Below, in pieces: positions 1-8,114 of a stretch of DNA of 64,000 nt. Source of the DNA: Alphaproteobacteria bacterium (GTDB lineage Bacteria > Pseudomonadota > Alphaproteobacteria > UBA8366 > GCA-2717185); contig JBBDQU010000056.1 of NCBI GenBank assembly GCA_040905865.1, forward strand, positions 1 through 64,000, in the 5' to 3' direction. The position numbers were made by a program, and so were the translations under genes. How positions within the stretch are numbered: the first letter of the stretch is position 1; every line of letters starts with the position of its first letter. The notes under the pieces were generated by a model. It worked only from the letters and a program-made list of their open reading frames with translations, did not search any database and was not told where the DNA came from.

Positions 1-342
1 CAAACGAAACTGTCGCATCCGTCGGGGAGGCCGCCTAGATGATTGTCAGTGCATTGTTTTCGAGCGCGCCGTATACAGCCGCCTCTCATGGCAGAACGTA
101 CTCCGGCCGCTCCGTCGGCCAGGAATCGCCCCAGAGTTGCTGGCTGCCGACCACTGTCCACACTATGGCCGATGACCCGCCTTCATTCGTCCCTTGCGCC
201 CATTAACCGGTTTCATTGTAATGGTTGCGGATCACCAGACCGGACGTACAGGCCGTGCTGGCCGGGCAGGTTGCATCCCGCACCCGGCCCTCGGAATCCT
301 GGCTTTACGACATTGTGCAGGTAACGCTGTGGAACCATCCGC
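1..342. other. Leading region, no gene recognised
   Basis: This stretch precedes the glutathione transferase gene. Several short frames are open, but none has a recognisable domain, a good ribosome binding site or a convincing start. It may contain the promoter of the GST gene and the end of the neighbouring locus outside the window. I see no clear terminator or RNA gene. Confidence 0.5.
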
Positions 343-978
343 ATGAAACTGTTCTGGACGCCGGCGTCGCCGTTCACCCGCAAGGTCTGTGTCACCGCGC
401 GCGAACTGGGACTGTGGGATCGTATCGACATCGCGCCCACCGCCTGGCCGCTGGACTGGGGCTACGCCACCGTCCCGTTTACCGAAGGCCTGGCGGCGGC
501 GAACCCGGTGGCGCGCATCCCGACGCTGGTGACCGATGACGGCGTGCCGCTGGGCGATTCGACGCTGATCTGCCTGCACCTGAACAGTCTCAACCCCACA
601 GCCGGCATCATTCCCGAAGGCCCGGACCAGTGGCGCATGTGGTCGCTCTATGCTGTCGCCGACGGCATCCTGGAAGCGCAGGTCGCCATGCGGGCGGAGT
701 TGCTGCGGCCGACCGCCGGCGTGTCGCAGGGATTCCTCGCCAAGCAGCGCGACCGGATAACCCGTTGTTTCGATCATCTGGAATTGCGCGCGGCGGCGCT
801 GGATGGTCCGCTGGACCTCGCGCAGATCACCGCCGGCATCGCCTGCGGCTATCAGGACTGGCGCGACTGGCTGGACGATTTCCGTCCCGACCGTCCCCGT
901 CTGGCGCAATGGTATGAAGGGTTCTCGCAGCGGCCCGCCATGCAGGCAACCGTGCCGGCAGAAACGCCGGAACATTAG
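343..978 (+). CDS. Glutathione S-transferase family protein
   Basis: A 211-residue protein of the usual GST length. The N-terminal half looks like the thioredoxin-fold GSH site: a first strand followed by S-P-F-T-R-K-V at residues 9-15 (candidate catalytic Ser9), a cis-proline at residue 60 in ARIP, and G-D-S at 71-73, which normally contacts the gamma-glutamyl group of glutathione. The C-terminal half is the all-helical domain, with conserved-looking Trp/Tyr residues near the end. It is a cytosolic protein expected to conjugate or reduce electrophiles with glutathione; the substrate is unknown. It stands alone, ending in the hairpin at 978-1038. Family is confident, physiological role is not. 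Confidence 0.9.
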   Translation: MKLFWTPASPFTRKVCVTARELGLWDRIDIAPTAWPLDWGYATVPFTEGLAAANPVARIPTLVTDDGVPLGDSTLICLHLNSLNPTAGIIPEGPDQWRMWSLYAVADGILEAQVAMRAELLRPTAGVSQGFLAKQRDRITRCFDHLELRAAALDGPLDLAQITAGIACGYQDWRDWLDDFRPDRPRLAQWYEGFSQRPAMQATVPAETPEH

Positions 979-1038
979 ATCGGATTCACAGTTTTGAACG
1001 GAACCTGTCGCGGTTCCGTTCAAAACTGATGTGCTATA
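978..1038 (-). repeat. Structured repeat copy A / possible terminator hairpin
   Basis: A perfect 17-bp inverted repeat (989-1005 and 1012-1028) with a six-base loop lies just after the GST stop. The minus-strand flank TATAGCACAT (1038-1029) and the stem-loop resemble a second hairpin at 62343-62396, with several base pairs changed on both sides of the stem. The base of the stem is A/T-rich, so the hairpin may terminate transcription, but no separate U-tract follows. It could instead be a member of a REP-like dispersed family. Confidence 0.65.
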
Positions 1039-1111
1039 GGGTCCTGCCCGCCGCTGGACGGAAACCCGGACCGGTCGCTACAGTGCGACAGAACGTTTCC
1101 GGGAGGGGAAC

Positions 1112-1891
1112 ATGATTCTGAAAGACAAGGTGGCGCTGATCACCGGATCGGGTAACGGCATCGGCGCGGCGATCGCCGAAGCCATGGCCGAAGCCGGCGC
1201 AACCATCGTCGCGGCCGATATCGATTTCGACGCGGCCCGGCGCATCGCCGAAAAAGCCGCCGGTTATCAGGTCAAAACCCTGCCGGTGGCGGTTGATGTC
1301 CGCGAAGTCGCGTCGATCAACGCGATGATCGCAACGACCGTCGCGGAATTCGGCAGGCTGGACGTCATCGTCAACAATGCCGGTGTTACGCGCCGCGCCT
1401 ATATCATGGACCTGACGGAGGACGACTGGGACCGCATCCACACGGTGAATGCGCGGGGGGTGTTTTTCTGCCTGCAAGGCGCGGCGCGCGTGATGATCGA
1501 ACAGGGCGGCGGCCGCATCATCAATATCGCGTCAATCGCCGGGCGCGGTTATCTCAACACATCCAACGCCGCCTACGCCGCCAGCAAGGGCGCCGTGATC
1601 TCGTTGACCAAGACGGCGGCGCAACAGCTCGGCCGCTACAATATCAATATCAACGCGATCTGCCCCGGCGTGACCAACACGCCGATGGGTGACGCCATCG
1701 CCGAAATCAAGGCGAAGGAGCAGGGCGTATCCGTGGCGGAAGCGCGGCAGAATGCACTGAAAACGATCCCGATCGGACGCGCCAACGAACCTGCGGACAT
1801 TGCCGCGATGGCGGTTTTTCTGGCCTCGCCCGGCGCGCGGAATATTACCGCCCAAGCCTATAACGTCGATGGCGGCCTGGTCCCCTGCTGA
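1112..1891 (+). CDS. Short-chain dehydrogenase/reductase (SDR)
   Basis: A 259-residue classical SDR oxidoreductase. The NAD(P)-binding motif T-G-S-G-N-G-I-G spans residues 11-18, N-N-A-G lies at 88-91, and the catalytic residues are Ser141 in NIAS, Tyr155 and Lys159 in YAASK. An acidic residue ends the second strand (AADID), which usually favours NAD over NADP. The C-terminal GG motif (VDGG) is also typical. It likely oxidises or reduces a small sugar or secondary alcohol in the cytosol; no substrate can be read from sequence. GGGAGGGG lies a few bases before the ATG. Its nearest neighbours are transcribed separately. Confidence 0.93.
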   Translation: MILKDKVALITGSGNGIGAAIAEAMAEAGATIVAADIDFDAARRIAEKAAGYQVKTLPVAVDVREVASINAMIATTVAEFGRLDVIVNNAGVTRRAYIMDLTEDDWDRIHTVNARGVFFCLQGAARVMIEQGGGRIINIASIAGRGYLNTSNAAYAASKGAVISLTKTAAQQLGRYNININAICPGVTNTPMGDAIAEIKAKEQGVSVAEARQNALKTIPIGRANEPADIAAMAVFLASPGARNITAQAYNVDGGLVPC

Positions 1892-1941
1892 ACACAGGAA
1901 GCCAGACCGCCAGGTATTCCCTGTCGCCGTAAGCGGGGCGG

Positions 1942-2844
1942 TCAGGCGGCCTTTTTAAGCTTCTGCTTCGCCTTCGACTTCGCCCTGGCCTTTGCCTTTG
2001 GCTTCAGCTTTGTGACGTTCTTCGCCTTCGGCTGCATCTCGCGCGCCCGGGCTTCCAGCGCGGGCAGCACGGAGGCGATGATTTCCTCGTCCAGATCGGC
2101 GGCAACGCCGGGATAGCCGGCCTGGGAAATCATCTGCCGCAACTTGCGCGCCTTCAGGACATCCAGCGTCCATTCCAGCTGATCGGGAACCAGCGTCTTG
2201 TCCCAGTAGATCCGGTGGTTCTTGTTGCGCGGGCCGTAATGATAATGCGGCGCGTTCCTGAAACAGTCGAAGGCGAGCATTTCGGTTTCCTCCGCGAAGG
2301 GGTCGCTCGGTTTGCCGACCACGTCCGACAACACGTGGATCGCCAGCCCGCCATCGTCGCCAAGCGTGCGCAATTCGAGCCCGAAACGGATATTGCCCGC
2401 TTCGAAAATGTCGGTGCCGCGATTGTGTTTCACGGTTCCGCGCTTGTTGAAAAACTGGTCGCGGGCCGCGGCATCGACCTCATCCAGCTTCCTGCCGACC
2501 AGCTTCATGTCGACCTTCTTGCCAACGGGTTCGAAACCGGCCGCCGCCAGCATGGCCTTGAGGTTCTTGCGCAATGTCCGGATGCTCCAGCCGATCGCGT
2601 TGCCATCCGTGATCGGATCGATCCAGCATTTTTTCGCCCTGCCTTCCGGTGCATAGATATAACTGTGCTCCACATCGAAACAGTTGAACTGCAGCAACGC
2701 GGTGTCCGCGCCGTCGACTTCGCCGCGCACCGTGAGAATCACGCCCTGATCGGGGTGGCTGTGAATATTGCCATCCCACTGCTGTTGTTCGACCGTAAAG
2801 GTCACCGCACCGGCTTCGATAACTGGACTGCCTTTTCGCAACAT
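1942..2844 (-). CDS. Conserved protein of unknown function with Lys/Ala-rich tail
   Basis: A 300-residue protein I cannot assign to a characterised family. I chose the start at 2844 because AGGAGGGC lies about ten bases upstream; a longer frame exists but adds 24 poorly convincing residues. The body is soluble, without signal peptide or membrane segments, and looks like two related halves, each with His/Tyr/Asp-rich patches (NIHSHPDQG; HYHYGPRNKNHRIYW). Such His clusters could bind metal, but that is inference. The last 28 or so residues are a repetitive Lys/Ala/Pro tail like those of histone H1-like proteins, suggesting nucleic acid or polyanion contact. It lies downstream of NIPSNAP and peroxiredoxin genes on the same strand. 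Confidence 0.75.
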   Translation of the reverse strand: MLRKGSPVIEAGAVTFTVEQQQWDGNIHSHPDQGVILTVRGEVDGADTALLQFNCFDVEHSYIYAPEGRAKKCWIDPITDGNAIGWSIRTLRKNLKAMLAAAGFEPVGKKVDMKLVGRKLDEVDAAARDQFFNKRGTVKHNRGTDIFEAGNIRFGLELRTLGDDGGLAIHVLSDVVGKPSDPFAEETEMLAFDCFRNAPHYHYGPRNKNHRIYWDKTLVPDQLEWTLDVLKARKLRQMISQAGYPGVAADLDEEIIASVLPALEARAREMQPKAKNVTKLKPKAKARAKSKAKQKLKKAA

Positions 2845-2986
2845 GATCGAGCCCTCCTGAACAGGCTGAATGAAACTTGTGAACGAAGTTATGGCTGGCC
2901 GAACACTACCAACCAATACGCCCGAAAATCAACATGTCGCGCGGGATCGCCGGGCGTGCCGCCCGAAAAAGCCCCTGTCCAGCACG

Positions 2987-3313
2987 CTATTTGACCGACG
3001 AGAACGCCGTCGGCTGCAGGAACGAATTGGACACGCTGGCCACGATGGCGCCGTCCTTTTCCGTTTCCGCGCGTTTTGTGTGCCATTCCGGATCGGCCTG
3101 AAAGGCGTTCCATTTCTTTTCGCGATCCGCCAGCGATTCCCATTCCAGCATGTAATAAAGGTCCTGGTTGGAATCGCCGACCAGCACGGTCCAGAAACCG
3201 GCCTGCTTGATGCCGTGCCGTTCCCAGATTTTCAACGTGATCGTGTCGAAACGCTTCAACAGCGCCGGCAACCGGCCGGAAATGCAGTGATAGACCCGCA
3301 ATTCGTAAATCAT
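2987..3313 (-). CDS. NIPSNAP family protein
   Basis: A 108-residue protein beginning MIYELRVYHC and containing the pattern typical of NIPSNAP proteins: a first beta strand with Tyr-Glu-Leu-Arg, helix, then G-F-W-T-V-L-V-G and a central LYYMLEWESLADREKKW segment. The family forms dimeric alpha/beta barrel-like ferredoxin folds; its bacterial function is not established. It is co-directional with the selenoprotein-type peroxiredoxin upstream (75-base gap) and the unknown Lys/Ala-tailed gene downstream, so the three may form one transcript. Cytosolic, no signal sequence. Confidence 0.88.
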   Translation of the reverse strand: MIYELRVYHCISGRLPALLKRFDTITLKIWERHGIKQAGFWTVLVGDSNQDLYYMLEWESLADREKKWNAFQADPEWHTKRAETEKDGAIVASVSNSFLQPTAFSSVK

Positions 3314-3388
3314 GTATTGACCCCCGTGAGAATTTAGCTGCCCCGGGATTGCGGACCGTTTATCTGTCCGGCCCGCAACCCCGGCGAC

Positions 3389-3844
3389 TCAGCCGAGACT
3401 TTTTATATCCGCCATGACCTGATCGGGATGTTCGGCCGGTGTTACCTTGGCGTATGCTTTAACAATGTTCCCGTCCGGTCCGATCAGCACCGACACCCGG
3501 GTCGCCTTTTCGGCGTCGGTTCCGGCCGCCGCGCCATAGGCGACGGAGGCGGATTTCCCGGTGTCGCTCAACAGGTCGTATGGAAAGTCGAACTTTTCCC
3601 GGAACGCGCGGTTCGCGTCCGGTGAATCGAAGCTGACGCCCAGAATGACGGCATTGCAGTCGTTGAATTCCTGGATTCGATCACGGAACCCGTTGCCTTC
3701 AACAGTTCAGCCGGGTGTGTCGGCTTTTGGATACCACCACAGAAGCACGTATTTGCCGGCAAATTTGTCCAGCGATACTGCGGCTCCGTCCTGGTTGGTC
3801 ATGGTAAAGGCAGGCGCCTTTGCCCCTTCCGCTATCATCGGCAT
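3389..3844 (-). CDS. Selenocysteine-containing peroxiredoxin (PrxQ/BCP type), in-frame TGA = Sec46
   Basis: Read through one TGA, this is a complete 151-residue peroxiredoxin, the usual length of PrxQ/BCP proteins. From ATG at 3844 it runs MPMIAEGAKAPAFTM, then LLWWYPKADTPG, the TGA at 3709-3707, and TVEGNGFRDRIQEF. The TGA sits exactly where the peroxidatic cysteine of the TPGCT motif belongs, so it would encode selenocysteine 46. No frameshift or other stop occurs on either side and the downstream half keeps conserved family sequence (VILGVSFDSPD, FPYDLLSDTGK, TRVSVLIGPDGNI). The PrxQ resolving cysteine five residues later is Asn51; another Cys is at 63. It should reduce peroxides in the cytosol, recycled by thioredoxin or another thiol. 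Ordinary gene callers would report only the last 60 residues. Sec-containing bacterial peroxiredoxins are known. Confidence 0.85.
3673..3691 (-). promoter_or_regulatory. Candidate bacterial SECIS stem-loop
   Basis: Fifteen bases after the in-frame TGA, the minus strand reads GGGTTC (3691-3686), loop CGTGATC (3685-3679), GAATCC (3678-3673). The arms form six base pairs including one G-U. The loop begins 21 bases from the TGA and has G as its second base. This agrees with the known geometry of bacterial SECIS elements (short apical loop with an early G, roughly 16-37 bases from the UGA), which recruit SelB-GTP-Sec-tRNA. Competing small hairpins such as GTTG-AAGG-CAAC also exist, so the exact fold is uncertain. 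Confidence 0.6.
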
Positions 3845-3988
3845 GGTTTCCCCTTCTGGTTACGTATGGTGACTTGCGGGGACATCGTACATCACACGCC
3901 TTGCCGGTAAAAGGTCTGGAAAGCGATGCACGGGAGACATACACTTCCGGCATCATTCCGACACGACCTATCGCCGGAGCAGAACGCC

Positions 3989-4537
3989 ATGAAACGATCG
4001 AGATCCCTGAAGCTGGCCCTGATGGGCGCAAGCGCCCTGAGTCTGGCAGCCTGCGACAATCCGGAAAACGTGGCGGTTTTCGAAAGTGTCGAGCAATGCC
4101 AGAACGAGGCCGGGTTCGACCGCGAGACCTGCGAGGCCAATTTCAAACAGGCGGCGGCGGAGCATATCCGCGTGGCGCCCAAATACACATCCGCCGCCGA
4201 TTGCGAGGCGGATTTCGGCGCGGCGCAATGCGAGATCGCCCCGCAGACGACGCAGGATGGCGGGTCCGTCTTCATGCCGCTGATGATGGGCTACATGATG
4301 GGCAGCATGTTGGCCAACAACTCGCGTGTCGCCACACAGCCGCTGTACCGGTCGAACGACGACCGCGGCAGCTTCCGCACGGGCGACAACCAGAAGGTTG
4401 CCGGGAAGACCGGCCTCACTCAGGTACCGGCGCAGGTGGCCAAGGCGCCGACCACGAAGACCACCACGATCCGCCGCAACGGTTTCGGCGCGTCCGCCCG
4501 CGCGTTCACGGGAGGGTCCCGCAGCTTCGGCGGCTGA
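3989..4537 (+). CDS. YgiB-like DUF1190 lipoprotein
   Basis: A 182-residue protein of the YgiB/DUF1190 family. I use ATG 3989 because it gives a clean lipoprotein signal: basic MKRSRSLK, hydrophobic core, and lipobox L-A-A-C with Cys at about residue 22 followed by Asp, which in enterobacteria favours inner-membrane retention. The mature part has several cysteines (QCQNEAGFDRETCEANF; DCEADFGAAQCE), a Met/Gly-rich stretch (MMGYMMGSM) and a basic Ser/Gly-rich tail, all typical. Function is unknown. It precedes the YgiC-like ATP-grasp gene by 11 bases, the same pairing as in E. coli, so the two are surely co-transcribed. Confidence 0.88.
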   Translation: MKRSRSLKLALMGASALSLAACDNPENVAVFESVEQCQNEAGFDRETCEANFKQAAAEHIRVAPKYTSAADCEADFGAAQCEIAPQTTQDGGSVFMPLMMGYMMGSMLANNSRVATQPLYRSNDDRGSFRTGDNQKVAGKTGLTQVPAQVAKAPTTKTTTIRRNGFGASARAFTGGSRSFGG

Positions 4538-4548
4538 CGGCCTTTTCC

Positions 4549-5709
4549 ATGCAGCGGATATCCATTACGGAACGGGACGACTGGAAGTCGCAGGCCGAGG
4601 CCCTCGGCTTCAGTTTCCACACCATGTACGGCGCCGCCTACTGGGACGAAACCGCCTGCTACCGGTTCAGCCTGAAACAGATCGAAGACGATATCGAAGA
4701 CCCCAGCGGGGAAATCGAAAAGATGTGCTTCCAGGTGGTCGAGCGCGCCATCGCAAGCGAAGAGATCATGGCGAAGCTGGCGATTCCCGAGGGTTTCCGG
4801 GACTATGTCCGCAACAGCTGGCTGAACCGGGAACGCAACCTGTATGGACGGCTGGACCTGTCCTATGGCGGCAACGGACCGGCGAAACTTCTGGAATACA
4901 ACGCCGACACGCCGACCTCCCTGTATGAAAGCGCCGCCTTTCAGTGGCTCTGGCTGGAACAGGCCATGGCGCGCGATATCGTCCCCACCGGGTGCGACCA
5001 GTACAATTCCATCCACGAACGCCTGATCGAGGCCTTCAGCAATTTCGGTATCGAAGGGCGTCTGCATCTGGCGTCCTGCAGGGACACCCCCGAAGACGAA
5101 GGCACCGTCCGCTATATCGAGGAATGCGCGATGCAGGCGGGGCTGGAAACGGCGTTCCTGCACATGGAAGACATCGGCATCGACGCCGCCGGCCATTTCA
5201 CGGACCTGGACGACATGGGCATCGCCACCCTGTTCAAGCTGTACCCGTGGGAATGGATCATGACCGAGGATTTCGGCCAATCCGTCCCCGGCAGCGGCGT
5301 CACCTTCATCGAACCGGCCTGGAAGGCAATCCTGGCGAACAAGGGCCTGCTGCCGCTGTTGTGGGAGATGTTCGAAGGACATCCGAACCTGCTGCCCGCC
5401 TTTTTCGCGGACGATCCGCGCGCCGGCAGTCTGGAAGGCGGCTATGTGCGCAAGCCGTTGTTTTCCCGCGAGGGCGGCAATATCGAAATGGTCCGGCCCG
5501 GCACGGAAACATTGACCGTCGACGGACCCTATGGCGACGAGGGATTCATTGTGCAGGCCCTGCATCCGCTCCCGGTTTTCGAGGGAAATCATACCGTCAT
5601 CGGGTCATGGCTGGTCGCCAGCCAGCCCTGCGGAATCGGCATCCGGGAAGACGATTCGCCGATAACCAGGGACAGCTCGCGCTTCCTGCCGCATGTGATC
5701 CGGGACTGA
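4549..5709 (+). CDS. YgiC/glutathionylspermidine synthase-like ATP-grasp protein
   Basis: A 386-residue cytosolic protein matching the glutathionylspermidine synthase-like (GSP_synth) family at its usual length. The N-terminal YWDETACYRFS segment, LLEYNADTPTSLYESA, LYPWEWIMTEDFG, ILANKGLLPLLW and the C-terminal VRKPLFSREGGNI are hallmark segments; the last two supply ATP-grasp residues. Unlike E. coli GspSA there is no amidase domain. The family ligates amines to carboxyl groups with ATP, but the true substrate of the YgiC/YjfC branch is unsettled. The start at 4549 follows the ygiB-like stop by 11 bases and gives the conserved N-terminus MQRISITERDDW. Confidence 0.9.
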   Translation: MQRISITERDDWKSQAEALGFSFHTMYGAAYWDETACYRFSLKQIEDDIEDPSGEIEKMCFQVVERAIASEEIMAKLAIPEGFRDYVRNSWLNRERNLYGRLDLSYGGNGPAKLLEYNADTPTSLYESAAFQWLWLEQAMARDIVPTGCDQYNSIHERLIEAFSNFGIEGRLHLASCRDTPEDEGTVRYIEECAMQAGLETAFLHMEDIGIDAAGHFTDLDDMGIATLFKLYPWEWIMTEDFGQSVPGSGVTFIEPAWKAILANKGLLPLLWEMFEGHPNLLPAFFADDPRAGSLEGGYVRKPLFSREGGNIEMVRPGTETLTVDGPYGDEGFIVQALHPLPVFEGNHTVIGSWLVASQPCGIGIREDDSPITRDSSRFLPHVIRD

Positions 5710-5828
5710 CCGGAAAAGCCGCCGCCGGTCAACCGGCGTAAACCAGCCGTCACACAGCAATAATAAAGCATCATTGCCCGTCTTTACGCTTCGCGGTCGC
5801 GCAAAGTAACGTGAACAGGGAAAATCGG

Positions 5829-7058
5829 ATGCCCGTCATGCTGAGAGCCATATTCATTGCCGCCACGCTTGCCATTCTGACGCCGGGCGCGACCGGCGCG
5901 ACAGCCGCCGAAATCGAACTTGGCCCGCGACCCTATTTCCTGATCGACCGGATGCCGGACGGCGCCCTGAAAAACAGGCTGCTGGCCTGCGCGGACAGGC
6001 GTTTCGAGCGGAAACTCTTTTCCATCGGACACCGGGGTGCGCCCCTGATGTTTCCCGAACACACCGTGGAATCCCACAGGGCGGCCGCGCGGATGGGTGC
6101 GGGCATACTCGAATGCGACGTTACCTTCACGAAGGACCGGGAACTCGTCTGCCGCCACGCGCAGAACGACCTTCACGCCACGACGAATATCCTGGCGACG
6201 CCACTGGCGCAGAAATGCACGAAACCCTTCGCCGCCTCTTTTTTCGGCATGCCTGCAGCCGCGGAGTGCCGGACCAGCGACATCACGCTGGCGGAGTTCC
6301 GCACGCTGACAGGCAAGATGGATGCCGCCAACAGACAGGCGACCGATGTCCATGATTACATGAACGGTACGGCAAACTGGCGTACCGATCTTTACGCATC
6401 CAGTGCCGGCACGCTGCTGACCCACGCGGAGTCGATCCGGCTGATCCGGTCGCTTGGCGCGAAATTCACACCGGAACTGAAAGCGCCTGCGGTGAAGATG
6501 CCTTTTGACGGCTTTACGCAGGAAGACTACGCCCAGAAGATGATCGACGAATACAAGGAAGCCGGGGTGCCGCCCGAAGATGTATGGCCGCAATCTTTCA
6601 ATCTGGATGACGTGCTGTACTGGATCCGCAACGAACCCGAGTTCGGCAGGCAGGCGGTCTATCTGGACAACCGGTACGATACCGCCGCGGGTTTCGACCC
6701 GATGAAGCCTGAAACCTTCGATCCGTCCATGACGGCCCTGAAACAGATGGGCGTCAATTACATCGGCCCGCCGATCTGGATGCTGGTCACCCTTGAAGAC
6801 GGAAGGATTGTTCCCTCCCCCTATGCAAGGAAAGCCAGGGCCGCCGGGCTCAACATCGTCACCTGGACACTGGAGCGGTCCGGACCGCTGGGAAGCGGGG
6901 GCGGCTGGTATTACCAGTCGATCCGGGAAGCCGTGAAGTCCGACGGCGCCACGTTCGAACTGATCCATGTGCTGGCGCAGGACGTGGGCATAAAAGGCGT
7001 GTTCTCCGACTGGCCCGCGACGGTAACCTATTACGCCAACTGCCTGGGTCTGGACTGA
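5829..7058 (+). CDS. Secreted glycerophosphodiester phosphodiesterase (GlpQ-like)
   Basis: From ATG 5829, which has AGGG eight bases upstream, this is a 409-residue protein with a signal peptide (hydrophobic core, cleavage near ATA-AE), so periplasmic or secreted. The GDPD signature is clear: I-G-H-R-G with His68-Arg69-Gly70, [13 protein letters not shown] for the metal-binding acidic pair, and a distal FTPELKAP. The enzyme splits glycerophosphodiesters to glycerol-3-phosphate plus an alcohol using a divalent metal. It is longer than cytosolic UgpQ and closer to GlpQ-type enzymes, with an extended insertion after the first motif. It could serve phosphate or glycerol scavenging. The gene stands alone. 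Confidence 0.9.
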   Translation: MPVMLRAIFIAATLAILTPGATGATAAEIELGPRPYFLIDRMPDGALKNRLLACADRRFERKLFSIGHRGAPLMFPEHTVESHRAAARMGAGILECDVTFTKDRELVCRHAQNDLHATTNILATPLAQKCTKPFAASFFGMPAAAECRTSDITLAEFRTLTGKMDAANRQATDVHDYMNGTANWRTDLYASSAGTLLTHAESIRLIRSLGAKFTPELKAPAVKMPFDGFTQEDYAQKMIDEYKEAGVPPEDVWPQSFNLDDVLYWIRNEPEFGRQAVYLDNRYDTAAGFDPMKPETFDPSMTALKQMGVNYIGPPIWMLVTLEDGRIVPSPYARKARAAGLNIVTWTLERSGPLGSGGGWYYQSIREAVKSDGATFELIHVLAQDVGIKGVFSDWPATVTYYANCLGLD

Positions 7059-7121
7059 GATACGTCACCCGGCTGCCGGAAACGACTTCGGCACCCGGGA
7101 CGGACGCGGAAAAACGCAGGA

Positions 7122-7922
7122 TCAGCGCCCCTTGAACGGACCCGCCGGGCGTTTTTCGGCGAAGGCCCTGGCGGCCTCCTGAAAATCCTCGCTGAGATAG
7201 AGCTTCAGCGGCGCACTCATATGCAGCATTTCCTCGCTGCGCCGGTGCATGTACCAGCGCCGCGCCCGCACCGTCGCCCGCACGCTGAGCGGCGGGTTTT
7301 TATTAACGTCCTGCGCCAGTTCCCGCGCGACGTCCAGATAGGTTCCCTTCGGCGCAATACGGTTGATCAGCCCGGCTTCCTTCGCTTCCTCTGCGGCAAA
7401 AAACCGCCCTGTCAGCGCCATTTCCGTCCCGAAGGCCGCGGCGCCGCGGAAATCGAGCAGCCCCCAGTATTTCGCCGCCCCAAGTCCGCGCGAGGTTTCG
7501 GTGATCTGGAACTTCGTGCCTTCCTCGGCGACAACCAGGTCGCATTCGAAGACAATCCCCACCGCCAGCCCCAGCACATAGCCATGCGGCGCCGCGATCA
7601 CCGGTTTCCAGTTGACCGATTTGACCAGCAGGTCATGGGAGCTGGCGCCATGGCCCTGCGGTCCGCCGAGTTTCTGGAATTCCTCCCTACTACGCAGCTG
7701 GCGCTGCTGCACATCGGCGCCGCTGGAAAAGGCCCGCCCTTCGCCGCAAATGATCGCGACATTGGCGTCCGGGTCGGAATCGAACTGCTTCAGGCGCAGG
7801 TCCAGCGCCCTGACGAGTTCGTCATTGAAGGCGTTGAGCTTCTCCGGCCGGTGCAGCGTGATGGTCGCGATCTGGTCCTCGCACTGATAGGATACGAGGT
7901 CTTCGAGGCTGGCTTCTGTCAT
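7122..7922 (-). CDS. Enoyl-CoA hydratase/isomerase family protein
   Basis: A 266-residue crotonase-fold protein. ATG 7922 is preferred since AGGGGGAA lies eight bases upstream; a 15-residue upstream extension is not convincing. Motifs: RPEKLNAFND near the N-terminus, GEGRAFSSGADVQ (CoA and oxyanion-hole loop), and APHGYVLGLAVGIVFECDLVVAEE, the second oxyanion segment. The usual hydratase Glu in the GGG.E region appears as a different arrangement, so it may be an isomerase, hydrolase or other crotonase. It is expected to act on an acyl-CoA in the cytosol. No fatty acid genes are adjacent, so the substrate remains open. Confidence 0.9.
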   Translation of the reverse strand: MTEASLEDLVSYQCEDQIATITLHRPEKLNAFNDELVRALDLRLKQFDSDPDANVAIICGEGRAFSSGADVQQRQLRSREEFQKLGGPQGHGASSHDLLVKSVNWKPVIAAPHGYVLGLAVGIVFECDLVVAEEGTKFQITETSRGLGAAKYWGLLDFRGAAAFGTEMALTGRFFAAEEAKEAGLINRIAPKGTYLDVARELAQDVNKNPPLSVRATVRARRWYMHRRSEEMLHMSAPLKLYLSEDFQEAARAFAEKRPAGPFKGR

Positions 7923-8114
7923 TGTGGTCTTCCCCCTTGGATAGCGATGCGCCCGCAGGCACACCAACCGTTACTGGAACAGAATGCGGCATCGCGGACA
8001 AGAGCGGGCCGGCCCGAAAGACAGCAGACGCTGAACACAGAAACGCCGCTGCCAGCGGGTGCGGGCAGCAGCGTCTATGATTGCGAACATTTCCGTCCGT
8101 ATTATGTCCGTGGA

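Noticed and set aside
3389-3844. Peroxiredoxin as a pseudogene with a nonsense mutation
   Set aside because: The only stop is TGA, it sits precisely at the catalytic residue position, the remaining frame is intact with conserved sequence, and a SECIS-like hairpin follows. A random nonsense mutation would be very unlikely to show all four.
4420-5592. 390-codon minus-strand open frame
   Set aside because: It is antisense to the ygiB-ygiC genes and has no recognisable domain or ribosome binding site.
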